Assembly: GCA_030770535.1 (NCBI GenBank)
Contig: JASVEC010000147.1
Location: 1-41,038 of the forward strand
DNA: 41,038 nucleotides
Reading direction: 5' to 3'
Origin: Batkoa obscura
Taxonomy: Eukaryota > Entomophthoromycota > Entomophthoromycetes > Entomophthorales > Batkoaceae
A model generated the notes under the pieces. That model had not been told where the DNA came from. It was given only the letters and a program-made list of their open reading frames with translations, and made no database searches. This document shows positions 18,236 through 28,030 of this stretch, piece by piece; positions within the stretch are counted from its first letter, which is position 1; the number at the start of each line of letters is the position of its first letter. Both the position numbers and the translations under genes were made by a program.

Positions 18236-19215
18236 ATGGTTCAAGTAGTAGAAATTGTTGGTAATCCTTTGGTAGTGATTGTATTGTTAATTGATATCCT
18301 AGTGGGTGTATTAATGCTTTTACTTAGGATGGATAGATCATTATCATCAGGCTTAAACTCTATGATATTGACGATTTTACTTAATATAGTTACTTCTATA
18401 TGATGAGTTCAAGGAATTCTATCCTTGTCAAAAAGTTGTAACATTATTCTTGATACATATTTATGTCAAGTCCTTCAAATATTTCATACTTTGGTATCAG
18501 TATGTAGTAGTTCTGGTATTACACTGCTTTCTCTAGAGCGCTGTTTTACTATCAACCAACACTGTATACATAAGTGGGTATTGTGTGCCATTGGAATTGT
18601 TATTATGATGATATTGTTTACATTGCGCTACCTACTCCTTACTACAATGAATTCACCATGACTGAATCTAGGGCAATATGTACACTCTTACCTAACTGTG
18701 GATTTATTGGCAAAGTGTATCACTTTTTTACGATGCTTAGCTTCATGCTCAACACAATAATAATTTGTGTATATTATTTCAAAATTATGTTAGTACTAAG
18801 GAATTGCAGAATTTTAAAGAGTAACCCCATAGTTACTCTAAATAATACATATAATAGTGAAAATAATCCTGATAGTAGCAGTAGCCTACTTAGTACTATT
18901 CACTTTGATAAAAAAGCTAATTATGAAAGAATTAAAGTCCCCACAGGAATATTACTAATAAAAGCGACTATATTTATCCTATATTGTATCAGTTGCGGTT
19001 CCCCTGCTATTTTTACAATGAACTACTATCCCATAATGATACCCATTGATTGAGATTTTAGGTTGAGGTATTATTTTTCAATTACTATTTTTGTACCTCT
19101 CTGCTCTTTTATTCTAGCCAACCCTATGCTTATATTACCACTTCATGATAAGGTTTATGGAAAGCTAATTAATTTACTATTCTCCAAAATCAGTAACACA
19201 AAGAAAATAATCTAA
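18236..19215 (+). pseudogene. Broken rhodopsin-like receptor paralogue
   Basis: Starting at the ATG at 18236, the translation follows the receptor at 12790-13788 nearly end to end. Helices 1-2 are followed by the Cys before helix 3 and SVCSSSGITLLSLERC (ERC replacing ERY), then TPYYNEF and MTESRAICTLL around the second outer loop. The polar third loop and a final NPMLILPL (helix 7) complete the match. The frame is broken by two adjacent stops (TGATGA at about 18401), a frameshift near 18620-18640 and a further TGA at about 19051. No GT..AG intron obviously removes these. The ERC change suggests relaxed constraint. It lies head to head with the intact gene, across the transposon dimer. Confidence 0.8.
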
Positions 19216-20718
19216 CTTCCATTAAAGGTCACTAAGATATTATCCTTCATCAGTTTTTGCTATGTTCAATCTTTCTATTTAATAAAAATGTATTGATTAG
19301 AATAATAGAATATTTTTTATAAAACTCTGGTTAATTAATTGAAATTTATATATCTTGAATCACCATATGCGTTTGTTTGGGATGATTTGCTAGAGGTAAG
19401 ATGACTAACTACTCTTACTTGAATGCTTTACTGAAATACAGCGTTGACCTAGAGGATAAGAACGTGAAAATTTAAAAACTCGTATAGTAGCTTACAACTT
19501 TATCGATATATTTATTTGAGCTGATTCTTCTTCGAATCAACTGATATAAACACTAACTCTTCTACTTCAGAGTATTAATTTGAAAGTCATTCTCCTCATC
19601 TATGCCAAAAAATAACAATATATAGATAACTTACGTTATAGAAACTCTTAAATCTAGACTGGTATTTCACAACAAAAATTGAAGGACTCTCTATCTTTTA
19701 AACCTTGAAGCTCGAATGTTAAGTGCAAGTAATGAGGCTTAAAAAGGGTGTTTAAATAGTTTATAATAATAACTTATAACTTAAAAAATTGGTTCAATTT
19801 TACATCAAGTTATTTAGTGTCAATTTGTATTAAGTTTCTCTTTTTAGATAATCTATGTTTTATTTGTTAAAGTATCTTGTAAATATACCATTCATCAACT
19901 TAAATTTACTTAGAAAACAACATTAATAAATCATGATATCCAATATCATTATAACACTAACAGTAAACTATTCAACAAATCAATGCAAAAAACTATATTT
20001 AAAATCCTTAAATTGTTTATTAATTTTTTTGTTTTTTTTTCCAATTAAACTATATTATTAAAGCTTACTATGCTCCCACAACAAACCCACCACATATTTT
20101 AATAAACCTATGCATAATGGAATTAGTTTATTATCGCTGTTTTTAAACTGAAACAAATGTCTTTACTTTTTAGTTTATAATACACTATTTTTAGACAAGT
20201 TGACCTATCTTAGTGAAACGTCAGTTGAACAAGCTCCAATTGCCTCTTATTTAAAGCAGCTATGTGTATTTATTGAAGGGTTATGGGAATCAAACATACT
20301 TGTAGAAGGACAACTTATCTACATATAGTTCAATTATTACTATATAACTGTGATCATTAGATAGTGAATACTATTGTCATCTTTAAAAAATAGCCCCTTT
20401 GCTTTTCATACATTAGAGATAACAGGGGTGCATATATAAATTCAACCTATCCTTGTGGTTTCAGTTTCATTAAAGGAAATTTCATACCATATAATGACAA
20501 ATCGTTTAACAGTGGAAAATACCATATTTTGATCAAAAACCACGTTTAATTTCTGTGGAATACGGAATTTGTTTTTATGTAGCCACTTTTAAATTTTAGG
20601 GCCTTGCCTACTTTATATTAGCAATTATTTATACCATTGTAACTTATGAATAATATTAATAGTCCTGCTTTTTTAACAAAATATTTAGTTTATTGTAAGT
20701 AAATAAAAAATAATTAAT
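19216..20718. other. Gene-poor spacer
   Basis: No protein-like frame, RNA fold or named repeat was found. Stretches near 19380-19620 and 20400-20580 are less A+T-rich than average and may be decayed genes, but I could not match them to a family. Confidence 0.4.
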
Positions 20719-21372
20719 TTAACAGTCGGTCATGTTCTTTAAGGGTGGATTAAGTATGCTATTAATTGCAGTTAATGGGTTTGGGCATGATTTTGGGGAT
20801 GGAGTAAAACTAACTGTATTATACATATCACCATTATCATGTTTCACACTACCATTGATATCATTGTCATCATTTAATACATTAATAGTGCCAAAATTAT
20901 TGCCATTCAAAGTGACAACTTTACCATAATGTTTTGATTTAGTACGATAGTCTTTAATATAGCCAAAGTCATTGATAATTTCATAGACGCTTGGGTTTAA
21001 GTTTAGTTCCGAAGGTACAGTCAAGCAATCAGTTCTATTCAAATAGAAATAATTTATGATACAAATAGTTTGATTTTTATAATACAATTTAATGCTCTTT
21101 TTACATAACACATCATTTAATATATAATTAAGCTCTCCTTTTTCTTTTTTCTCATAATAAATAAAAAAACCTTGTTTAAAATTGGATGTACTCCATCTCT
21201 TGTCATCTGTCCATCTCCTTATTTTACTGTTTGTTACTGAGTAAATAACTGTTTTTCCATGATATATTTTCGTCCTTATTCTTTCTTTTTCAGTTGATAT
21301 CATTCCCTTTATACTTGCTGATGCAAGCAAGATCGCTTCTTCAATGGTTGGTATATAGCCTATAAATTCCAT
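20719..21372 (-). CDS. WOPR-domain (Gti1/Pac2-type) transcription regulator 1
   Basis: A 217-residue protein with a two-part WOPR DNA-binding domain. Part a covers about residues 3-75 (GYIPTIEEAILLA, HGKTVIY, RWTDDKRW at 53-60, KQGFFIYYE). Part b covers about 87-123 (LCKKSIKL, ICIINYFY, VPSELNL). The family includes Wor1, Ryp1, Sge1, Gti1 and Pac2, nuclear regulators of morphology, development and secondary programmes in fungi. The C-terminal 60 residues are Asn/Ser/Pro-rich and poorly conserved. The protein is short for the family, which often has a long low-complexity tail. A TATA box stands 35-42 bp upstream. It is head to head with the paralogue at 24790-25443, and 20909-21181 is identical in DNA to that gene. 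Confidence 0.87.
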   Translation of the reverse strand: MEFIGYIPTIEEAILLASASIKGMISTEKERIRTKIYHGKTVIYSVTNSKIRRWTDDKRWSTSNFKQGFFIYYEKKEKGELNYILNDVLCKKSIKLYYKNQTICIINYFYLNRTDCLTVPSELNLNPSVYEIINDFGYIKDYRTKSKHYGKVVTLNGNNFGTINVLNDDNDINGSVKHDNGDMYNTVSFTPSPKSCPNPLTAINSILNPPLKNMTDC

Positions 21373-21406
21373 TAATTTTTACAAAAAAGAAAGATTCGTT
21401 TTTCTC

Positions 21407-21414
21407 TATTTATA
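21407..21414 (-). promoter_or_regulatory. TATA box of WOPR gene 1
   Basis: TATAAATA on the minus strand, 35-42 bp before the ATG. A TTTTTTGTAAAAATTAATGG leader follows; it is nearly the same as in the paralogue at 24790. Confidence 0.6.
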
Positions 21415-21972
21415 TAGTTATTCATGCCACATTCAAGTTCCATTGAAAATTAATAAAACTGAATACTCTAAAATCTAGAATTCAATTTTAACAAAATTGG
21501 GAAAAATTAAAGTTAAACTTGTTGAAATGCTAAATTCGTATTACTTAATTATCTTTATAAACCTCATTATTTTATTTTATTCATTTTATTGTATTATATT
21601 GTTGTACATATTATATCTGTAATTGAAATAAGTGGTCCATCTATATATAATTAACCTTACGCAAATACGGAATAAATTCAATTTAACCTTTTAAAGTACC
21701 AAATCCTTAAAATAAGCTATCCTTGCTAGTAAGTACTGATCCTATAAAAAATCTGAATTCTTTTCATTTATTTATATTTTAATAAATATAATTTAACTGC
21801 TAAAGTTATTGTAAGATAACATTTTCTCCAAAGATAAGATAATTACCACCCATTTTGAACTTAAAATTCAAAACATTAAATTGATAAATAAAGTAATCTC
21901 CATCTCGGCACAATTTTAATTCATATAAAATTTAGAATCAATAAAACAACCTGCTTGAAAATTCATAACAGA
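21415..21972. other. A+T-rich spacer
   Basis: No gene or repeat was recognised. Confidence 0.4.
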
Positions 21973-22156
21973 TTATAAGTAATTTCTAAAGTAGCCTAGC
22001 CTTTTGGGCAGATCCATTCAACTAAGGGTACAAAATCGTTATGGTTTAAATTGTACACAAAAATTAACTTTTAGATAACAAATGTGTTCCATTGTAATCA
22101 ATGGCTTTCAAATTAACTTAGCCCAAAGTTAGATTACTTTAGAAATTACCTTATAA
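21973..22156. mobile_element. TIR element family 2, short copy
   Basis: A 184-bp element with inverted ends: TTATAAGTAATTTCTAAAGT on the left, and the reverse complement of TTATAAGGTAATTTCTAAAG on the right. It ends at TTATAA on both sides, so the target site may be TTATAA-like or TTAA-like; because TTATAA is a palindrome the exact border is ambiguous. It has no coding capacity. Confidence 0.7.
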
Positions 22157-22545
22157 TGCAACCTATATAGCTATTTAAGAAAATGTGCAGTTTTTTTGGA
22201 AGATTTCTTCAGTAACTATTTATATATTTTTTAAAAAGCTAGTTCCTTAGGCTTTAACAAAATTTGTGCCTAAAGTTATAGTTTTAAATACATAAATAGA
22301 CAGTACACACTTGAAATTGAACTTCTAGTAACCCTGATTTAACCCTGAAAAAGCCATAAGTATGAAACAATAGCACATTAGAAGAATGGAAAAACCAACT
22401 TAAATCCGAACTATGTCATTTTGGAGCAATGAAACTTTATATATAACTTAGCGATTTAAAATCTACTTTCAAAATATATGTCAAGTATAATTAAATAGAC
22501 AAAACATGATAGAAATATAGCCTAACAGAAATGCTGCACGTGATC
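22157..22545. other. A+T-rich spacer
   Basis: No gene or repeat was recognised. Confidence 0.4.
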
Positions 22546-22618
22546 GTTTTCTTGGCTCAGTTGACGGAGTATCCGCCTAGAAAACGAAAGCCCATTAGTT
22601 CAATTCCAATAAAAGCCA
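22546..22618 (+). pseudogene. Decayed tRNA-Thr copy
   Basis: A 73-nt sequence colinear with tRNA-Thr(AGT) over its full length (CTTGGCTCAGTTGACGGAGT, TCCGCCTAG, ATTAGTTCAATTCCAAT). Changes disrupt the acceptor stem, the anticodon stem and the T stem, and the anticodon position reads AGA. The 5' flank CACGTGATC resembles CATGTGATC before the gene at 803, so the copy includes upstream DNA and is not a processed RNA insertion. Confidence 0.8.
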
Positions 22619-22729
22619 TAATGAATCTTTATGTGGTCTGAATTAGAAGTGTTTATTTATTTCTATCAAAAAACACCTACTATTTCTTTAACTTTCAGTA
22701 AAGAATGAGCGTCTTTTGTAGTGCAGTAA

Positions 22730-23065
22730 CAAGTAATCAACTGCAATTACAAAGCTAATTTTTATAAAATTAGGCATAATTATTAGAAAAAACAAATTAC
22801 GATCAAAAAATACTATTGATTGGATTAACATAGATAGTTTTTCACTACAGTATTAGTTTTTGATATTCTGAATAGTTATTGTAAATCAACAATAAAGTGG
22901 CCCCGACCCTTTCTTATTGGTTATTGTGGAATACAAATATTTTCTTTTTTTGTAGTGCAAATAAAATCAACTATTTTAGACAAAAATAATCCTTTATTAA
23001 AAATTTTAAAAAATTGCTACTATAGCCTATGACCTATTTTTTGCAAAACCAAAAAGGTTAGTTTA
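22730..23065. repeat. Diverged relative of TIR element family 2 (interior match)
   Basis: Colinear by eye with 7860-8200. Shared blocks in the same order include AACTGCAA, AAGCTAATTTT / AAACTAATTTT, CATAATTATT / CTAATTATT, a TAGTTTTT block and CCTATGACCTATTTT / CCTATGGCCTATTTT. The inverted ends are not preserved, so borders are approximate. Confidence 0.6.
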
Positions 23066-23098
23066 GAAAATCCTAATGTTTTTTCAATTCAATGACAT

Positions 23099-23139
23099 CT
23101 ATAAATAGAAAAAATAGTGAAACCCAAAAAGACATGCCC
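23099..23139 (+). mobile_element. Possible MITE family 1 end fragment
   Basis: AAAATAGTGAAACCCAAAAA followed by GACATGCCC resembles the right end of the MITE. The rest is missing or too diverged to align. Confidence 0.35.
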
Positions 23140-23291
23140 AAATTGTAAGTTTATATAGAAATAAAAATGCCTAAAATGTTATTTTTTACTAAAAAAACAG
23201 CTACTATGTTTGCTTTTAAGATTCATTTTTAATTATCAGCATTGTTTAAAGTTTGTAGTTTAAAAGTTTGGGGAAAAGATTAATATACTTT

Positions 23292-23577
23292 TCAACTAAT
23301 ATAGATAAAAAACAATTTTAGTCCTTCATCACCAACTATTATTAAATCCTTAAACTCAAGTTTTAAATAAAATTTTGGACCTCTTTGAAAACTGAATATA
23401 TTTGGAATAATTTTCACATATACTGGACAAACTTGCCATTTTAAAATTATACTTTCTAGCTGAATTTTTATCATGTTCTAAAGAGATGTGTATTCTTTCA
23501 ATTAAGCTAGGGTCAATAAAGTAAGATGTTTTTCCAAAGATAATTAAAAACATACTAAAGACTGCAGCGATTTTCAA
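23292..23577 (-). pseudogene. Possible remnant of a small secreted-protein gene
   Basis: Two overlapping minus-strand frames look more protein-like than their surroundings. The first encodes a hydrophobic stretch (FSMFLIIFGKTSYF) followed by IERIHISLEHDKN. The second continues with KWQVCPVYVKIIPNIF and KFYLKLEFKDLIIVGDEG to a stop. A single frameshift near 23470 or an unrecognised intron would separate them. The first frame lacks an ATG before the hydrophobic segment. No family was recognised; a chance pair of open frames is possible. Confidence 0.3.
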
Positions 23578-23782
23578 AGGAGTCTTCAAAAAATAAGATT
23601 GTACTCCTAAATTTAAAAAATAATAAATAAGACATTTGTTAGATGTCTTATTACAAATAAAGTAGGAAGTTATTCGGATAAAGTTATACCGACATTTTAC
23701 TAATACCAGTTAAATCTAGCTGTGAAAATTTGATTCCAAATATGCAAATCACCATTTATTTCCCTTAAAGATATTTAATATA

Positions 23783-23810
23783 TAGAAATGTTCTTTTTAT
23801 TTCATCATTG
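23783..23810 (-). mobile_element. MITE family 1 right-end fragment
   Basis: ATATAGAAATGTTCTTTTTA then TTTCATCATT matches the first 28 bp of the copy at 383-480, including its unusual TTCTTTTT tip, and then stops. Confidence 0.55.
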
Positions 23811-24738
23811 TGCATCTTTATGCATCGTAAATATAGGGAATTTATTAAAAAATTAATGCCTATCTCTGTACCAATCTTCATGTGCCTTTTGTTTTGTTAT
23901 TAGTCTGTTATCTTTTTAAAACTAGTGTTATCTTTTGTATTGTATTTTTGACAATCTACTGCTATTTTTATAAGTTTCTTTACTATTAATAGTAGTAACA
24001 AAGTTGTTTTGCTAGAGTAGGTCTCTATTTAGTAAGCATCCTTTTTAAAATGAAATTAGAGGGTGTAAAACTAATTTTTTCAATTTGAGAAAAGCATAAT
24101 CCAGATTCAAATTGTTATTCCACTTCGATTAATTTATCTGATTTGAGCAAAATTTAAATTTATCTCCATTTTCTATCATATTTTTATTATCATAATAGTT
24201 AAGATTAGGTGTTTCTTAGGTGTTTTGACACTTATAACACTGTGTTCAAATTTTAACTTTATATCTGATATAAGATTTAGAATATTACTACAAATGTTAA
24301 ACTATTTGGAATTTAAAGCATAATAACAGTGCTCTAAATTGTATGTCAATTAATAGTATGGCAAAACTTTAACAGGTGTCCCTTCAATTTAACAAATAAG
24401 AGGATTTTTTATTGTTTAATGATATGATAATTGATAATACTATATGAATTTTACAAAAATTTTAAACTAGTCATCAATATTGTTGATATAAAACGTGGTC
24501 AATTTTTTTGAAAATAAGTTGATAAAATTCTATAATATTATATTAAAGTTCATTTTGTAAAACAATCAATTTATAATTGACAAATAAACAAGCCATTAAA
24601 AATCAGTAATGATGAGAAATAAAATTAAAGTAGTTTGAACATCCAAATCAGCAACAATAAAGTATTAATTTCCCCACGTTTTTAATTTATTTGGCTTCTT
24701 TTTGTAGTTTTAACTCTTTCTATTTGGAACTTAGAAAG
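23811..24738. other. Divergent intergenic region between WOPR genes 1 and 2
   Basis: A+T-rich, with no gene recognised. It is part of the 3.4-kb divergent space shared by the two paralogous regulators. Confidence 0.4.
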
Positions 24739-24746
24739 TATAAATA
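24739..24746 (+). promoter_or_regulatory. TATA box of WOPR gene 2
   Basis: TATAAATA starts 51 bp before the ATG at 24790. A poly-T tract and the TTTGTAAAAATTGATGG leader shared with WOPR gene 1 follow. Confidence 0.6.
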
Positions 24747-24789
24747 GTTTGAGTTAGCAGTAATAACATCTTTTTTTTTGTAAAAATTG

Positions 24790-25443
24790 ATGGAATTTAT
24801 AGGCTATATACCAACCATTGAAGAAGCGATCTTGCTTGCATCGGCAAGTATACAAGGTACTATAGCAATGGAAAGTGAAAGAATTAGAACTAAAATATAT
24901 CATGGAAAAACGGTAATTTATTCCGCAAAGGATACTAAAATAAAACGATGGACAGATGATAAGAAGTGGAATACTTCGAGTTTTAAACAAGGTTTTTTTA
25001 TTTATTATGAGAAAAAAGAAAAAGGAGAGCTTAATTATATATTAAATGATGTGTTATGTAAAAAGAGCATTAAATTGTATTATAAAAATCAAACTATTTG
25101 TATCATAAATTATTTCTATTTGAATAGAACTGATTGCTTGACTGTACCTTCGGAACTAAACTTAAACCCAAGCGTCTATGAAATTATCAATGACTTTGGC
25201 TATATTAAAGACTATCGTACTAAATCAAAACATTATGGTAAAGTTGTCACTTTAAACAATGTTATATTCAATACTATAAACTCTCACAATAATGAAAATA
25301 ATGACAATATTGGTATTCCAAATAATCATAAGATTAATTGTATCTCTTCCCCAAAATCTTATCCAACTTCTTTATCTACTATCGATCTAACGTCTAATTT
25401 CCCCTCTTATGAATGTAGCAAAATATTACACCTTTTAAATTAG
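24790..25443 (+). CDS. WOPR-domain (Gti1/Pac2-type) transcription regulator 2
   Basis: A 217-residue protein, the same length as the divergent paralogue at 20719-21372. WOPR part a begins at residue 4 (GYIPTIEEAILLA) and contains RWTDDKKW at 53-60 and KQGFFIYYE. Part b (LCKKSIKL to VPSELNL) follows at about 87-123. It is a presumed nuclear DNA-binding regulator. 24981-25253 is identical in DNA to 20909-21181 of the paralogue, whereas flanking coding DNA differs, and the C-terminal 55 residues are unrelated in detail. This points to a recent conversion of the second half of the domain. The ATG at 24790 is preferred to the in-frame TTG immediately before it because it matches the paralogue start. 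Confidence 0.87.
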   Translation: MEFIGYIPTIEEAILLASASIQGTIAMESERIRTKIYHGKTVIYSAKDTKIKRWTDDKKWNTSSFKQGFFIYYEKKEKGELNYILNDVLCKKSIKLYYKNQTICIINYFYLNRTDCLTVPSELNLNPSVYEIINDFGYIKDYRTKSKHYGKVVTLNNVIFNTINSHNNENNDNIGIPNNHKINCISSPKSYPTSLSTIDLTSNFPSYECSKILHLLN

Positions 25444-25788
25444 CTAATATAGTTTAATTTAACTCTAATTAATTAAGTCAAAACTGTGCATATTGAATTT
25501 TTATTTTATATAGGCTTCTTATAGTATTAAATAATAAAACCAACAATATTAAGTATACCGTATCATCTTTAAAAACAATTTTTAAAAATATATATTGCTG
25601 TTTCAATGTTTGTCAAACTAACATAACTAGTAAGACATACAAAAAACAAGATTTTTCTAAAAAATTTAGAGTCATCCCAAACTCATGTTAGAAATAACTG
25701 TATTCAGTTATTAAATTAATTAGTACAGTTTATAGCTTTGAAACTTGTGCACAAACTAAAAAATAACGACTAACAAAAGATAATATTA
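25444..25788. other. 3' flank of WOPR gene 2
   Basis: Nothing recognised up to the tRNA-Thr gene. Confidence 0.4.
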
Positions 25789-25861
25789 TGCCTTCTATCG
25801 GAATCGAACCAATGACCTTCCGCTTACTAGGCGGACGCTCTGCCAACTGAGCCAAGAAGGC
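25789..25861 (-). tRNA. tRNA-Thr (anticodon AGT), second copy
   Basis: The reverse complement is identical over all 73 nt to the gene at 803-875: same acceptor, anticodon loop CTAGTAA and T arm. The immediate 5' flank (CATGTAGTC) resembles that of the first copy (CATGTGATC) but the wider flanks differ. A TTTT run about 10 nt downstream is a plausible terminator. Confidence 0.95.
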
Positions 25862-26297
25862 GACTACATGTAAATTGTATATAGTAATTTTATAAGATCA
25901 AACTTTAAATCAAGCTATATTTCAGAGCTTAAAGTTGTAAATTTCTATTTTGACAAAATATTCAAAAAACGACAAGTATAAACATGAATAATAATTTTAT
26001 TTAAGTATAAAACTAATTCTAACCTTAACTGTGCTCACTAACTTTAATCTTTATATAAAAGCAGATTAAAAAGTTTATAAAAAATAAAAAATGTTTAAAA
26101 ATAAGGTTAGTTTTTATAAATATAACATAAAATATTATTCATATTTCACTAAATTTTTAACTGATTTAAATACTAAAGTTTAAGTTTAAAAAAAATAATA
26201 AAATCCTTATTCAACTTTACAAAACTTCAATTTTATTTTATTAAAATAATACAAAAATTTATGAAATTAAATTAAAAACGTAAAATTTTTAATACAC
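25862..26297. other. A+T-rich spacer
   Basis: No gene or repeat was recognised. Confidence 0.4.
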
Positions 26298-26395
26298 AAG
26301 GATCTGTTTTTTTGTCTAGTAATTTTACTAGCAATTTTTCTACTTAAATAATGCCTAAAAAATGAGAAAAGTGATGAAGCTAAAAAAACACCCCC
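26298..26395 (+). mobile_element. MITE family 1 copy, diverged left end
   Basis: The left tip is degraded (AAGGATCTGTTTTTTTG). The interior and right end (AAAAAACACCCCC) are clear, and ATAT follows on the right. Confidence 0.8.
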
Positions 26396-26795
26396 ATATA
26401 GTCCTAGCTTGGTATTTATGGTTTTTAGCTTTTTTAAAAGTATTTTAAGAAAAATAACATGAAATATTTATATTTAAATAAATATAAATGTTACTATTTT
26501 AAAGTCATTATACTTTAATTAAAAATACATTAAATAAAATAATATTACTTATGTAAATTAGTTTAAGTAAAAAAGTTTTAATATCAGTTTCTTTTTAATT
26601 ATTTAAATAGCCATTATATTTTGTCTTTATTAAAATTTATACTTTTTATTTAGTTTATTTTACCATTGTTTTTATTTTTATCATTTTATATAATTTATTA
26701 ATACATTAAAATTTATTAGTTACCAGCTTTATCTAAAATTATAATACTATAAATAACAATTTTATTTGTTTATAAAGCATGGTATTTTATTATAC
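26396..26795. other. Extremely A+T-rich stretch
   Basis: Nothing recognised. Confidence 0.4.
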
Positions 26796-26845
26796 GGGGA
26801 TGTTTTTTTTGACTTCATTATTTTTTCTATTTCTTATTTTTTTTA
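26796..26845 (-). mobile_element. Truncated MITE family 1 right end
   Basis: GGGGATGTTTTTTTTGAC, TTCATTATTTTTTCTATTTC, then divergence. The opposite end is absent. Confidence 0.72.
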
Positions 26846-27077
26846 GCTATATCAAAAAATGTTTTAGTATAAATACATATTTTTCCTATCGTTACTAATA
26901 TGATTTTATACTTTATTAAGTAGCTTTTTTTAATATTTTTAATAAATTATTGTAATTTTTTTATAATTTTGAGTCTTTTATAGTTAGTATAAAATAATTA
27001 AACTTTAAGCACTAAATTTCATAACAGCTTTTATCAACCATTAAAAAAATAATAGTTAAATTAAAAAGTAAGTATAT

Positions 27078-27173
27078 GGTGATGTTTTTTAATTTCATTA
27101 CTTTTCTATTTTTTAAGCGCTATTTGAGTGGAAAGATTACTAGTAAAATCCTTAAACAGAAAAATACATCTAT
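27078..27173 (-). mobile_element. MITE family 1 copy, reverse orientation
   Basis: From GGTGATGTTTTTTAATTTC to AATACATCTA, with the AAGCGCTATTTGAG block. ATAT lies on both sides. Confidence 0.83.
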
Positions 27174-27606
27174 ATATAATTACTAAGAATAGCAAGTTCC
27201 AAAATACAACTTAAAAAGTTATATCAAAGTGATCTAGATATTGATATTGATTTATTTTATATGCGTAGCAAGAACTTTTGTTAAAAATTTTACCGCTTTA
27301 TGACAATCTAGACTCTTATTTTTAACTATAAATATCATCGTTTATGTAGTTGAATAAATGTGGTCAAGGTTTTAAAGGATTTGATCTTTATGGTACATGT
27401 TACTAGATCCTATTAATAAGTGTGCATTTTTAACCTTATTCCTAAAAGTGTAAAGTCGTCTGATATGATGATCGTAATGCGAGGGTTTATTAATATAAAA
27501 TTAAATTAAAAGTAGTTTATATAAAAATTAATTTCATAATGATTTTTATAGTCATGAATATAATCTAACTACAGATTATTTGTAAATTAAATTGTTTAGT
27601 ATGTGG
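27174..27606. other. Intergenic stretch
   Basis: No gene or repeat was recognised. Confidence 0.4.
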
Positions 27607-27702
27607 GGGGATGTTTTTTTGGTTTCATCACCCTTTCCATTTTTAAGTACCACTTGAGCGGAAAAATCGTTAGTAAAATCCTTAAGTAAAAGATGTATCC
27701 AC
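27607..27702 (-). mobile_element. MITE family 1 copy, reverse orientation
   Basis: From GGGGATGTTTTTTTGG to GATGTATCCAC. The interior is diverged (AAGTACCACTTGAGCGG). The right border is approximate. Confidence 0.82.
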
Positions 27703-27976
27703 ACATATATTTTTTAAACTCTTGAAAGGGCGGTAAAGCTTCCAAGTGAGTTATTCATAGATGAAATTGGTAAAATTAATGACGAAGAAAGATGAGCTAC
27801 AAAACAAGAACTTCTAGGATATTTCAGCTGTTAATTAATAGTATATGTTTTGCTAATAAAGTTCTATGGAGCCTACTTTTACAATAAAGAAGCCTATATT
27901 TATGAAAAAATAATTAAAATTAAAAGGTTGAAGAACATATAGTTTACTCTTGGTATAAAAATGATTTTCAAATATA

Positions 27977-28030
27977 AATAGTAATAATATACAAAATAGT
28001 AATAATACACAAAATAGTAATAATATACAA
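27977..28030 (+). repeat. Three tandem 18-bp units
   Basis: AATAGTAATAATATACAA repeated three times, with one substitution in the middle unit. It is a small minisatellite in non-coding DNA. Confidence 0.9.
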
